From: Streptomyces bacillaris
GTDB taxonomy: Bacteria; Actinomycetota; Actinomycetes; Streptomycetales; Streptomycetaceae
DNA: 64,000 nucleotides
Assembly: GCF_003268675.1 (NCBI RefSeq)
Contig: NZ_CP029378.1
Span: forward strand, 7,440,001 to 7,504,000
Direction: 5' to 3'
A program made the translations under genes and the position numbers. This document shows, one piece after another, positions 16,359 to 25,288 of the stretch. The notes under the pieces are model-generated. The model ran no database searches. It was not told the DNA's origin and saw only the letters and a list, made by a program, of their open reading frames with translations. Each line of letters opens with the position of its first letter. Position 1 is the first letter of the stretch.

Positions 16359-17297
16359 ATGATCGGCGGAGCGCGGCGGCCCCGGGAGGACGGGCCAGAG
16401 CCGGTCCCGCCGAGCCACCAGGGGTGCGCCATCGATTCCGTACGTGTCCACCTGCCCGGCCGATGCGCTGAACCCCGCAGCGAACCGCGCGCCGAGCTTC
16501 GCGACCGGCACGAGGACGGCCACCACCTCCACCACCTGGTGTGGCGGCTGGGCCCCGGGGTGCGGGTGTGCAGCAGCGCGGTGCTCGGCGGCGGCATCGG
16601 CCCCCGCGCCTGGATCCTCAACGCCCAGGTCCCCGGCGGCTATCCCCGCCTCGACCCGGACCGCCATCTCGCGGAGATCGCCGCCGCCGAAGGGCTCACC
16701 GGCCCGGGCGTCGGGCTGATGACCGCCGCCGAGGTCGCCGCGTACACGACCGGCCACGACGGCGGCGTCACCGCGACCGTCACCACGGGCCTCGGCGTAC
16801 GGGGCTGGGCGGCGGCCCCCGAAACCACGGTTCTGGATACCGTGGCCTCCCAGACCGCAGCCCCGGAACGCGCGGCCGCCGAAACCGCGACCGGCGAAAC
16901 CTCAACGCCCGAAACCACGGCCCCGGAGTTCGTGGCCGCTGAAACCCCGACGCCCGAAACCACGGCTCCCAAACCTGTGGCCCCCGGCACGGAACCCCGC
17001 ACCCCGCCCCGGCCCGGCACGGTCAACATCGTCGTCGGACTCCCCGTCGCCCTCTCCGACGCCGCCCTGGTCAACGCCGTCGCCACCGCCACCGAGGCCA
17101 AGGTCCAGGCCCTCCTGGACGCCGGACTCGACTGCTCCGGCACCCCCACGGACGCCGTCTGTATCGCCGCCCCCGAGCCGGGGCCCGACGGCGGCGAGCC
17201 ATTCGCCGGACCCCGCTCCCCCTGGGGCGCGCGCATCGCCCGCGCCGTGCACACCGCCGTACTGGCCGGAGCGCGCCCGGCGCGGGACCTCAGCTGA
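16359..17297 (+). CDS. cbiZ: Adenosylcobinamide amidohydrolase (CbiZ family) with repeat insert
   Basis: A protein of about 312 residues. Conserved blocks are VCSSAVLGGGIGPRAWILNA, GPGVGLMTAAEVAAYT, VTATVTTGLGVRGWAAAP, NIVVGLPVALSDAALVNAVA and GTPTDAVCIAAPEPG, ending GPRSPWGARIARAVH. CbiZ hydrolyses adenosylcobinamide to adenosylcobyric acid so that scavenged corrinoids can re-enter B12 synthesis, which matches the nearby riboswitch-controlled btuFCD. Residues about 150-225 form a Pro/Thr/Glu-rich repetitive insert (units like ETTAPE) in the middle of the enzyme. The start is uncertain: ATG 16359 is one choice and the frame is open from 16170. The 3' end overlaps the convergent molybdoenzyme gene by 8 bp. 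Confidence 0.8.
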   Translation: MIGGARRPREDGPEPVPPSHQGCAIDSVRVHLPGRCAEPRSEPRAELRDRHEDGHHLHHLVWRLGPGVRVCSSAVLGGGIGPRAWILNAQVPGGYPRLDPDRHLAEIAAAEGLTGPGVGLMTAAEVAAYTTGHDGGVTATVTTGLGVRGWAAAPETTVLDTVASQTAAPERAAAETATGETSTPETTAPEFVAAETPTPETTAPKPVAPGTEPRTPPRPGTVNIVVGLPVALSDAALVNAVATATEAKVQALLDAGLDCSGTPTDAVCIAAPEPGPDGGEPFAGPRSPWGARIARAVHTAVLAGARPARDLS

Positions 17298-18564
17298 CCG
17301 TCACCGGGTGCCGCACCACCGCGTCGAAGAGGTACCCCTGCGTGTTGTGCGCGGTCTCCTTCGGCTGCGTACGCCCCGACCGGTCGGTGGCCCGCGCCAG
17401 CAGCTCGACCGGCCCCGTCCGCACCGGCACCCAGTCCGCCGACCACCGCACCCAGCTCCCGGCCCGCGGCACGTCGTGCAGCCGGGCCGGCCGCCACCGC
17501 TGCCCGCCGTCGGTGCTGACCTCCACCGACCGCACCGGAGCCCCGCCCGACCAGGAACGGCCGGTCAGCACCGTACGGCGACGGGCGCGGAACGTGGCGC
17601 CCCGCTCCAGCTCGAAGGCGCTCTTCAGGGTCTGCCGGGTCAGCGGGGCGCTGCCCTCCGGCGGGTAGCCGGGGCCGAAGAGCCGGTAGAGGCCGGTGTT
17701 CCACGGGGTGAGCAGCGGTTCGGCGCTCACCTCGATGTCCCCGAGCCACTTGACGTCGGCGATGCCCACCCAGGACGGCGCGATCACCCGGAGCGGGTAC
17801 CCGTGGTCGGGCGGCAGAGGCTCGCCGTTCATCTCGTACGCGAGGAGCACGTCGTCCAGCGCCTTCGCCACCGGCAGCGGACGGCGCACCCGGCCCAGGC
17901 TCACTCCGTCCGTGACCACCTCGGCGTCCAGCCCGCGCGGCAGCACGTCCTCCGCGTGGCGCCCGATCCCGGCCCGGCGCAGCACATCGCCCAGCCGCAC
18001 CCCGCGCCAGCGGGCCGTGCCGATCGCCCCGAGCGTCCACGCCGTGCCGCTGACCGGCTGCCCCTGCTGCGAGGCGAAGAAGCTGCGCCCGTTGCCCGCG
18101 CACTCCACGAAGGCGGTACGGGTGACCGAGGGCAGCCGCAGCAGATCGGCGTACGTGAAGTCGACCGGGCCGCCCTTGAGGCCGTCGCCCCAGACCGTCA
18201 GCTTCCAGGTGGCCCGGTCGATGTCCGGGGTCGCGGTGTGGTTGCGGACGAAGAACCGGTCGGCGGGGGTGAGCAGCCCGGTGCCCTTGAGCGCGGCGAA
18301 GTTGGTCTCCGCGTTGGTGCCGCGCAGCGTGAACAGCTCCGGAGGCAGCGGCTTGACGACCCCGGGCAGCCCGGCGGCGGGGGCCGGAGCCGCCGCCCGG
18401 GCCGGGGCGGTGACGGAGGCCAGCGGTACGGCGGCCGTCGCGGCCGCGACGAGCCGCAGCAGATCGCGGCGGTCGATCCCGGCGGAACGCGCCCGCCCGG
18501 CGGACCACTGGCGCAGCCGTATCCGGTCGTAGGCGGCCTCGGAGGCCGGGGACAGTGGGGTCAT
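17290..18564 (-). CDS. Tat-exported molybdopterin-dependent oxidoreductase (sulfite oxidase family)
   Basis: A 424-residue protein. A twin-arginine signal (DRRDLLRLVAAATAAVPLAS, about residues 29-48) precedes the oxidoreductase molybdopterin domain (about 75-285). The Mo-ligating Cys lies in AFVECAGNGRSFF, and GYPLRVIAPSWVGIADVKWL is a conserved block. A C-terminal Mo-co dimerisation domain (about 300-424; VEVSTDGGQRWRPARL) follows. No heme or extra redox domain is present. Its ATG overlaps the metX stop by 4 bp, tying it to sulfur metabolism. A sulfite or methionine-sulfoxide-type substrate is inferred, not shown. Confidence 0.87.
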   Translation of the reverse strand: MTPLSPASEAAYDRIRLRQWSAGRARSAGIDRRDLLRLVAAATAAVPLASVTAPARAAAPAPAAGLPGVVKPLPPELFTLRGTNAETNFAALKGTGLLTPADRFFVRNHTATPDIDRATWKLTVWGDGLKGGPVDFTYADLLRLPSVTRTAFVECAGNGRSFFASQQGQPVSGTAWTLGAIGTARWRGVRLGDVLRRAGIGRHAEDVLPRGLDAEVVTDGVSLGRVRRPLPVAKALDDVLLAYEMNGEPLPPDHGYPLRVIAPSWVGIADVKWLGDIEVSAEPLLTPWNTGLYRLFGPGYPPEGSAPLTRQTLKSAFELERGATFRARRRTVLTGRSWSGGAPVRSVEVSTDGGQRWRPARLHDVPRAGSWVRWSADWVPVRTGPVELLARATDRSGRTQPKETAHNTQGYLFDAVVRHPVTVS

Positions 18565-19682
18565 GGCAGCTCCTGGTGGGGGAGGGACGGTGGGGAGGCG
18601 GCAGGGGGAGCGGACGGGACCGTGGGCAGCAACTCCCTTACGAGAGAGGCGACCTGGTCCGTCTCGATGAGGAACCCATCGTGGCCGTAAGGAGATTCGA
18701 CGATCCGCAGTCCGTCGCAGCCGGGCAGCAGCTCCGCCAACTGCCGCTGTTGGGAGAGCGGATAGAGCCGGTCCGAGTCGACGCCTGCCACCAGCGCGGG
18801 CAACTCGGCTCGGCGCAGCGCCTGTTCGACTCCGCCCCGGCCCCGTCCCACGTCGTGCCCGTTCATCGCCTCGGTGAGCGTCACATAGCTGCCCGCGTCG
18901 AACCGGCGCACCAACTTCCCCGCGTGGTGGTCGAGATAGGACTCCACCTGATAGCGCCCGCCGCGCCGCGGCTCCTCGCCCGGCTGTGGCTCCCGGCCGA
19001 AGCGGACGGCGAGTTCGGGCTCGCTGCGGTACGTGATGTGGGCGATGCGGCGCGCTTGGCCGAGGCCCCGGTGCGGACCGGTGCCGGGCGGGGCGTGGTG
19101 GTAGTCGCCGCCGCGCCACCCCGGGTCCGAGCGGATCGCGTCGATCTGCACCGAGCCCCAGGCGATCTGCTCGGCGGAGGCGGCGGCCGGGGCGGCGAGC
19201 ACCAGCAGCGAACCGGTCCGCTCCGGTCTGCTCACCGCCCACTCCAGGGCCCGCATCCCGCCCATGGACCCGCCGATCACCGCCGCCCACCGCTCGACGG
19301 AGAGCGCGTCGGCGAGCGCCGCCTCGGCCGCCACCTGGTCCCGTACCGTCAGATACGGGAACCGGGAACCCCAGGGCGCGCCGTCGGGCCCCGGGGAAGA
19401 GGGGCCCGTACTGCCCTGGCAGCCGCCGAGCACGTTCGGGGCGACGACGAACCACCGGTCGGTGTCGAGCGCCCGGCCGGGGCCGACCAGCGCGTCCCAC
19501 CAGCCGGGGGCGGGGTGGCCGGGACCGGCGGCTCCGGCCACATGGCTGTCGCCCGTCAGCGCGTGCAGGACCAGCACGGCATTGGAGCCGTCCGCCGCCC
19601 GCTGCCCCCAGGTCTCGTACGCCAGGCGGACCCCCGGTAGCCGGGCGCCGGACTCCAGGGGCAGCGGGTCCTCGATCGTCAC
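18561..19682 (-). CDS. metX: Homoserine O-acetyltransferase
   Basis: A 373-residue alpha/beta hydrolase-fold acyltransferase making O-acetylhomoserine for methionine synthesis. Visible motifs are LVLHALTGDSHVAG, nucleophile Ser in VIGGSMGGMRALEWA, catalytic Asp in AGVDSDRLYPLS and His in YGHDGFLIE. It lies downstream of metY on the same strand, 86 bases apart, so its product feeds its neighbour's reaction. The C-terminal tail is Pro/Ser-rich. It overlaps the downstream molybdoenzyme gene by 4 bp. Confidence 0.92.
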   Translation of the reverse strand: MTIEDPLPLESGARLPGVRLAYETWGQRAADGSNAVLVLHALTGDSHVAGAAGPGHPAPGWWDALVGPGRALDTDRWFVVAPNVLGGCQGSTGPSSPGPDGAPWGSRFPYLTVRDQVAAEAALADALSVERWAAVIGGSMGGMRALEWAVSRPERTGSLLVLAAPAAASAEQIAWGSVQIDAIRSDPGWRGGDYHHAPPGTGPHRGLGQARRIAHITYRSEPELAVRFGREPQPGEEPRRGGRYQVESYLDHHAGKLVRRFDAGSYVTLTEAMNGHDVGRGRGGVEQALRRAELPALVAGVDSDRLYPLSQQRQLAELLPGCDGLRIVESPYGHDGFLIETDQVASLVRELLPTVPSAPPAASPPSLPHQELP

Positions 19683-19768
19683 CCAGCGGCGACGACCGGG
19701 CGGGTCCCCCTCCCGCCGGCCGCCGGAGGCCGGTGGGAAGGGAAGTGCGGCGGGCGCGGTCGTACGGT

Positions 19769-21130
19769 TCAGGACGCGGCCTTCGCGGCCCGGAACCCGG
19801 CGTCCAGGTCGGCCTTGAGGTCGGTTACGTTCTCCAGACCGACCGAGAGCCGCACCAGACCGGGCGTGGCGCCGGTGAGGAGAAGCTGCTCCTCCGTCAG
19901 CTGGCTGTGGGTGGTGGAGGCGGGGTGGATGATCAGGCTCCGTACGTCACCGATGTTGGCGAGATGGCTGAACAGCTCCACCGCGTCCACGAAACGCTTG
20001 CCCGCCTCGGCCCCGCCCTTCAGCTCGAAGGAGAGCACCGCTCCCGCGCCGCGCGGCAGATAGCGCTGCCCGGCCTCGTACCAGCGGCTCGACGGCAGAC
20101 CCGCGTAGTGCACGGTCTCCACCTCGTCGCGCCCCTCCAGCCAGCGGGCCAGCTCCAGGGCGTTGGAGGTGTGCCGCTCCAGCCGCAGGCTCAGCGTCTC
20201 CACCCCCTGGAGCAGCAGGAACGCAGAGTGCGGGGAGAGCGCCGGGCCCAGGTCGCGCAGCAGCTGGACACGGAGCTTGATGGCGAAGGCGCCCGGTCCC
20301 AGGGCGGGCCAGTAGCGCAGCCCGTGGTAGCTCGGGTCCGGCTCGTGGAAGTCTGGGAAGCGCTCGGCGTGCGCCCCGAAGTCGAAGGTGCCGCCGTCCA
20401 CGACGACCCCGCCGATGGTGGTGCCGTGCCCGCCGAGGAACTTGGTCGCGGAGTGGACGACGATGTCCGCGCCGTGCTCGATGGGCCGCAGCAGGTACGG
20501 CGTCGGCACGGTGTTGTCCACGATCAGCGGGACCCCGGCGGCGTGCGCGGTGTCGGCCACCGCCCGGACGTCCAGCACGTCGCCGCGCGGATTGCCGAGC
20601 GTCTCGGCGAAGAACGCCTTGGTGTTGGGGCGGACGGCGGCCCGCCAGGCCTCCAGGTCGTCGGGGTCCTCGACGAACGTCACCTCGACCCCGAACCGGG
20701 GCAGGGTGTGGCGGAAGAGGTTGTAGGTGCCGCCGTAGAGCGAGGGCGAGGAGACGATGTGGTCGCCCGAACCGGCCAGCGTCAGCAGCGCCAGGGTCTC
20801 GGCCGCCTGCCCGGAGGCGAGCGCCACGGCCGCGACCCCGCCCTCCAGCGCGGCGATCCGCTGCTCCAGGACGTCCTGCGTGGGGTTGTGGATGCGGGTG
20901 TAGATGTTGCCGGGCTCGGCGAGGGAGAACACGTCCGCGGCGTGCCGGGTGTCGCGGAAGACGAACGACGACGTCTGGTAGATCGGCACCGCGCGGGCGC
21001 CCGTCGTCGGGTCCGGGGCGGCTCCGGCGTGGATCTGCTGGGTCTCGAACGACCAGGCGGCCCCGGGTTTCCGGCGGTCGGTGTCCTCGGGGGTGTGGCC
21101 TGCGGTGACGGAGTCGAGGGGCTGGCTCAT
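19769..21130 (-). CDS. metY: O-acetylhomoserine sulfhydrylase (PLP-dependent)
   Basis: A 453-residue Cys/Met-metabolism PLP enzyme. The PLP Lys is in VHSATKFLGGHGTTIGG. FETQQIHAG is the characteristic opening block and IYQTSSFVFRDTRHAADVF follows. Near the end SLIIHPASTTHSQL is diagnostic of the sulfhydrylase subgroup. It converts O-acetylhomoserine plus sulfide to homocysteine and is the first gene of metY-metX-molybdoenzyme. The 160-base region upstream is rich in small inverted repeats but does not match a SAM riboswitch. Confidence 0.92.
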   Translation of the reverse strand: MSQPLDSVTAGHTPEDTDRRKPGAAWSFETQQIHAGAAPDPTTGARAVPIYQTSSFVFRDTRHAADVFSLAEPGNIYTRIHNPTQDVLEQRIAALEGGVAAVALASGQAAETLALLTLAGSGDHIVSSPSLYGGTYNLFRHTLPRFGVEVTFVEDPDDLEAWRAAVRPNTKAFFAETLGNPRGDVLDVRAVADTAHAAGVPLIVDNTVPTPYLLRPIEHGADIVVHSATKFLGGHGTTIGGVVVDGGTFDFGAHAERFPDFHEPDPSYHGLRYWPALGPGAFAIKLRVQLLRDLGPALSPHSAFLLLQGVETLSLRLERHTSNALELARWLEGRDEVETVHYAGLPSSRWYEAGQRYLPRGAGAVLSFELKGGAEAGKRFVDAVELFSHLANIGDVRSLIIHPASTTHSQLTEEQLLLTGATPGLVRLSVGLENVTDLKADLDAGFRAAKAAS

Positions 21131-21289
21131 GTGTTTCCTCGCACGTGGTTCGGTCGCCGTACGGCGTACGTCCGCCGGTCGGCGGCAGCCCGGGCGGCAC
21201 CGGGCTGATTACGGACCGTAGGACGTGCCGGACCGCCCCGGAAGCGTGTCGCCCTCTTGGCCACGAACCTGCAATACGGCGGCAATGCG

Positions 21290-21319
21290 AAGGCCGGTCC
21301 GGAACCCCGGACCGGCCTT
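21290..21319 (-). terminator. Perfect 13-bp hairpin terminator of the sigma factor gene
   Basis: AAGGCCGGTCCGG (21290-21302) and CCGGACCGGCCTT (21307-21319) form a perfect stem with a 4-base loop, about 40 bases past the sigma factor stop. It insulates metY from the sigma gene. Confidence 0.75.
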
Positions 21320-21360
21320 CATCCCGTGCCGCAACGCGGCGAAATCTCACTCCTGAGGTC

Positions 21361-22236
21361 TCACTCCTGGGTGAGCATCCCGCTGCGCAGCTTGCCCAGC
21401 ATCCGGCTCAGCAGCCGGGAGACGTGCATCTGCGATATCCCCAGCTCGGCCCCTATCTGGGCCTGCGTCAGCTCCTGGCCGAACCGCATGTCGATGATCC
21501 GCCGCTCCCGCTCGTCCAGGTCGCCCAGCAGCGGCGCGAGGGCGTGCAGGTTCTCCACGGCCTCCATCGCCGGATCGGGTTCGCCCAGCACATCGGCGAA
21601 GGTCCGCCCGGCGGTGTTCTGCGGACCGGACTCCGTGGAGTCGGTCGGCATGTCCAGGGAACCCGCCGTGTAGCCGTTGGAGGCGACGATGCCCTCGGTG
21701 ATCTCCGCCTCGTCCATGCCCAGATGCTCGGCCAGCTCCTTGACCGTGGGGTCGCGGTCCAGCTCGGCGGAGAGCTGCTCCTTCGCCTTGGCGAGGTCGA
21801 CCCGCAGCTCCTGGAGGCGCCGGGGCACATGGACGGCCCAGCTGGTGTCCCGGAAGAACCGCTTGATCTCACCGACGATGTAGGGGACGGCGAAGGAGGT
21901 GAACTCGACCTCGCGGGAGAGGTCGAAGCGGTCGATCGCCTTGATCAGCCCGATCGTCCCGACCTGGACGATGTCCTCCATGTCCCCGCTGCCCCGGTTC
22001 CGGAAGCGGTTGGCGGCGAACCGGACCAGGGACAGGTTCATCTCGATCAGGGTGTTGCGCGCGTACTGGTACTCGTGCGTGCCCTCCTCCAGCACCTGGA
22101 GACGGTCGAAGAAGAGGCGCGAGAGCCGGCGCGCGTCCATGGGGGCGACCTTGCCGGCATCTTCGATCCAAGGAAGGTCCTCCGTGGTGCTCGTCCGGTG
22201 GTCCGCACCGGTGGTCCGCGCGGTCTGTGCCGTCAT
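21361..22236 (-). CDS. RNA polymerase sigma factor of the SigB/SigF/SigG family
   Basis: A stress-type alternative sigma factor of about 291 residues. Region 2 includes FRNRGSGDMEDIVQVGTIGL and IKAIDRFDLSREVEFTSFA. Region 3 includes VPRRLQELRVDLAKAKEQL. The region 4 helix-turn-helix is TQAQIGAELGISQMHVSRLL. There is no region 1.1. I choose ATG 22236 because GGGGAGCG precedes it; ATG 22266, ten residues upstream, is also possible. No anti-sigma gene is adjacent, though a PP2C phosphatase lies 1.7 kb away. Streptomyces carries several paralogues, so no specific symbol is given. Confidence 0.9.
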   Translation of the reverse strand: MTAQTARTTGADHRTSTTEDLPWIEDAGKVAPMDARRLSRLFFDRLQVLEEGTHEYQYARNTLIEMNLSLVRFAANRFRNRGSGDMEDIVQVGTIGLIKAIDRFDLSREVEFTSFAVPYIVGEIKRFFRDTSWAVHVPRRLQELRVDLAKAKEQLSAELDRDPTVKELAEHLGMDEAEITEGIVASNGYTAGSLDMPTDSTESGPQNTAGRTFADVLGEPDPAMEAVENLHALAPLLGDLDERERRIIDMRFGQELTQAQIGAELGISQMHVSRLLSRMLGKLRSGMLTQE

Positions 22237-22772
22237 CTCGTCACGCTCCCCTCGCTCGTAGGCCATGAGGTCTACTCGCCTGCCCTGCACTCCCGCCCTC
22301 ATGCATGGAGCAGGGGACGGGATTCAGTCGGCCGGTGAGAAGTGGCCGGGAACGGCCTGCCTGGAGCCCTGAAACCCCGTCATGGGGCGGACGGATCCAC
22401 AGGGGGCGCACAGAACCGCCCCACCGGTACGGGGGAGCCCGGTGGGGCGGTCTCCACCAGAGTGCCACAGCTGACGGGCAGTTGGGGCCGGACCGGGCCG
22501 TATTGGCTGACGGATGAGTCGAATTCGCCGGTCCCCGGGGCGGGCGCACGCCGGTCCGCACCGTGCTCCGGAACCTCTCCCTCCGGGCGGCGCGGAGCCC
22601 TTCGGAGCCCCCGGCCGAGCGCTCCGTTGCAGCCGCGTGAACAGTTCCCCGACACGGAATACGCCCTGCGCGCATCGGCTTTTGCCGGGTGGCGGGCGCG
22701 CGACGCCAGGGCACCGGGGTGCCCGCAGGGAGGAACCGCGCGATGGACCGGAACGAGGGAGAGCATGCGCCA

Positions 22773-22788
22773 TTCGTACGCGTACGAA
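22773..22788. promoter_or_regulatory. 16-bp perfect palindrome in a 550-base intergenic region
   Basis: TTCGTACGCGTACGAA is perfectly palindromic and lies about 65 bases before the GNAT gene, a plausible operator. The rest of 22303-22853 shows no convincing gene; its open frames look like shadows. Confidence 0.4.
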
Positions 22789-22853
22789 GAGGGGTGCCGG
22801 GGCATGGCACGGGGTGCCGGTGAACGGCCCGATCCGATCGCCGGGGTGATCTT

Positions 22854-23675
22854 GTGAGCACCCTCGACCGGCACCAGGGACCAGCCCTCCGACAGCCGTC
22901 CGCCGCCGCCCGGGCGGCGGGCGCCGGGTCCGGGGAGCCCAGTCCGGTGGCCGGGGACCCGCACCCGCTCGACGCCCCCGCCCTCGCCTCGCTCACCGGC
23001 CCGCACGCCCACTTCGCCGAGCGCCGGGGCCGGATCCTGCGCTACCCCGTCGACGTCACCCCCTGGACCGCCCACCCCGACGCGCCGGACGCGCGGGACT
23101 GGGTCGATCTCGCGGCGCTCGCTGGTCCGGGCGGCGCCATCGGCCTGAACACGCTGCGGGAGGAGCCGCCGGAGGGGTGGGAGATCCTCCAGCGGGTCGC
23201 CGGGGTCCAGCTCGTCGACGAGTCGGTGGTCCCGGAGCCCGACGCGGAAGCCGTGCGGCTCGGCCCGGCCGACGTACCGGAGATGCTGGACCTGGTGGAG
23301 CGCACCCGCCCCGGCCCCTTCCTGCCGCGCACCGTGGAGCTGGGCACCTATCTCGGCATCCGCCGGGGCGGCGCCCTGGTGGCGATGGCGGGGGAGCGGC
23401 TGCACCCACCGGGCTGGACCGAGATCAGCGCGGTCTGCACGGACGAGTCCGTACGGGGGCAGGGGCTGGCGAGCCGCCTGGTCCGGGCGGTCGCGTACGG
23501 GATCCGGGAGCGCGGCGAGACCCCGTTCCTGCACACCTCGGCCGCCAACACGGGGGCGATCCGGCTCTACGAGGCGCTCGGCTTCCGGCTCCGCGCCCAC
23601 CCGGAGTTCCTCTCCCTCCAGGCCCCGGCCGCGCTCCCGCCCACCGAGGAGGCCCGCGAGGCCGCGCTGCGGTGA
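22854..23675 (+). CDS. GNAT family N-acetyltransferase
   Basis: A 273-residue protein. The N-terminal third is variable. The C-terminal FR47/GNAT domain has the acetyl-CoA loop VRGQGLASRLVRAVAYGIR, preceded by WTEISAVCTDESV and followed by LHTSAANTGAIRLYEALGF. These are textbook motifs A and B of the family. GTG 22854 is used with only a weak upstream GGGGTGAT, so the true start could be downstream. The acceptor substrate is unknown. Confidence 0.82.
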   Translation: MSTLDRHQGPALRQPSAAARAAGAGSGEPSPVAGDPHPLDAPALASLTGPHAHFAERRGRILRYPVDVTPWTAHPDAPDARDWVDLAALAGPGGAIGLNTLREEPPEGWEILQRVAGVQLVDESVVPEPDAEAVRLGPADVPEMLDLVERTRPGPFLPRTVELGTYLGIRRGGALVAMAGERLHPPGWTEISAVCTDESVRGQGLASRLVRAVAYGIRERGETPFLHTSAANTGAIRLYEALGFRLRAHPEFLSLQAPAALPPTEEAREAALR

Positions 23676-23987
23676 CCAGGGCCGTGCTCCGGTGACCGGG
23701 ATCGCGCTGCGATGCCCCTGGCCGTGCTCCGGTGGCCCGGTCCGGCGGCGGGACCCGGGGCGCCCACGGCCCGGCGGCGGGACTTCCGGCACCCGCCGCC
23801 GGGTCGGCTTCCAGGACTTCGTACCCCCGCCGGGCCCGCCGGAGGTCCCGGGCCGAACGACCCGTTCGGGACCTTCGGCACCCCCTGCGGGCCCTATGCC
23901 CCCCTGCGCCCGGGCCCGGACCCCGGTCAACTGGAAGGGACCGGCCGAACAGCGGGCGGCATCGAGGAGTGGACGGAAGGAGCGGCC

Positions 23988-25199
23988 GTGGCCCTGGGCA
24001 GACGGCGCACGGCACGGGACCGGACGGCGGCCCCGTCCGGAACGGACGCGGTCGCGGCGGCGGCCACGGGCCGGATCGGGAGCGGGGCGCTGGCCGGCGG
24101 GCTGGCGCTGCTCACCGCCCTGATCGTCCTCCTGGACCTGGCCGTCGGCGAGGACCTGCGGGTCATCCCCTTGCTGGTGGTCGTCCCGGCGCTGGCCTCG
24201 GTCTTCTGCACCCTCCGGCAGACGGTCTGGGTCGCGGTCTGGATCACGGTGGTCGTCGTCGCGTCCGGCCTCGGCGGTGACGGCACTTTCTGGGACTTCG
24301 TCTTCGGCATCGGCTTCACCGTCCTCGCCTGCGCCCTCGGCGTCGCCGCCTGCGCGGCCCGCATACGCCACGCCACCGAGGTGGCCCGGCTCCGCTCCGC
24401 CGCCGTCGCCCTCCAGCGGCAGATCCTGCGCCCGCTGCCGGTCGTCACCGACCAGGTCTTCGCGTACGGGCTCTACGAGCCGATCGAGGAGGACCGCTTC
24501 GTCGGCGGCGACATCTACGAGGTCGTCGAGTCGCCGTACGGGACCCGGGTGATCATCGGGGACGTCCAGGGCAAGGGGCTCGCGGCCATAGGAGCCGGGT
24601 TCGCCGCCATCGCCGCCTTCCGCGAGGCCGCGGTCCGCGAGCCGACGCTGACCGGGGTGGTGGAGGCCCTGGAGGACGCCGTCGTCCGGCACAACGTGTT
24701 CTCCGCCCAGACCGGCGAGGCCGAACGCTTCGTGACCGCGCTGGTCCTCGGGTTCGACGACGAGGACCGCGTACAGGCGGTCAACTGCGGCCATCTGCCG
24801 CCGCGCCTGCTGCACGAGGGCCGGGCCTCCGCCGTCCCGCTGCGCCAGATCTCCGTGCCCCTCGGCCTCGCGGGGCTCAGCCGCGAGACCCGTACGGCGG
24901 AATCGTTCGCCTTCCCACCCGGCGCCACTCTCCTGGCCGTCACCGACGGGGTGACCGAGGCCCGTGACGCGGCCCGCGCCTTCTACCCGTTCGACCGGCG
25001 GCTGGCCGACTGGGCCGGGCACGGCCCGCGCGAGCTGCTCGACGCGCTCCGCACCGACCTGGAGAAGTTCACCGGAGGGGTCCGGCGCGACGACGTCGCC
25101 GCACTCGCCCTGCGCCGCGCCCCGGGCGACGGCGGACCGCGACCGGCCTCCGGGGCCGGGGAGGCCGCCAGGCCGGTCGCGGGTGCGGTCACCGACTGA
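23988..25199 (+). CDS. Membrane-anchored PP2C/SpoIIE-type serine phosphatase
   Basis: A 403-residue protein. Three or four hydrophobic segments lie in about residues 30-125 (ALAGGLALLTALIVLLDLAV, FGIGFTVLACALGVAACAA), followed by a PP2C SpoIIE domain (about 155-380). Metal-binding motifs are FVGGDIYEVVE and VIIGDVQGKGLAA, with NCGHLPP and LLAVTDGVTEARD later. Such enzymes dephosphorylate anti-anti-sigma proteins in partner-switch control of SigB-type factors, consistent with the nearby sigma gene. GTG 23988 has GGAAGGAG upstream; the frame is open from 23712 but that stretch is unconserved. Confidence 0.87.
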   Translation: MALGRRRTARDRTAAPSGTDAVAAAATGRIGSGALAGGLALLTALIVLLDLAVGEDLRVIPLLVVVPALASVFCTLRQTVWVAVWITVVVVASGLGGDGTFWDFVFGIGFTVLACALGVAACAARIRHATEVARLRSAAVALQRQILRPLPVVTDQVFAYGLYEPIEEDRFVGGDIYEVVESPYGTRVIIGDVQGKGLAAIGAGFAAIAAFREAAVREPTLTGVVEALEDAVVRHNVFSAQTGEAERFVTALVLGFDDEDRVQAVNCGHLPPRLLHEGRASAVPLRQISVPLGLAGLSRETRTAESFAFPPGATLLAVTDGVTEARDAARAFYPFDRRLADWAGHGPRELLDALRTDLEKFTGGVRRDDVAALALRRAPGDGGPRPASGAGEAARPVAGAVTD

Positions 25200-25233
25200 G
25201 GGCGCCGTGACCGACTGAACGGAGAGCCGCCCG

Positions 25234-25267
25234 ATGTCCCCATGAGACTGATGTCGCATGGGGACAT
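25234..25267. promoter_or_regulatory. Perfect 11-bp inverted repeat, probable TetR operator
   Basis: ATGTCCCCATG (25234-25244) and CATGGGGACAT (25257-25267) flank a 12-base spacer, 22 bases before the TetR start. Symmetry and position fit autoregulation of the TetR-SDR operon. Confidence 0.7.
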
Positions 25268-25288
25268 TTTCAGGTGTACGGTGCATGT

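Noticed and set aside
21131..21289. SAM riboswitch upstream of metY
   Set aside because: The leader has GC-rich inverted repeats but none of the conserved SAM-I or SAM-IV core sequences.
22342..22857. Long open frame between the sigma factor and GNAT genes
   Set aside because: Composition is low-complexity Gly/Pro/Arg/Ser with no conserved motif or ribosome site, and competing frames of similar size occur on both strands.
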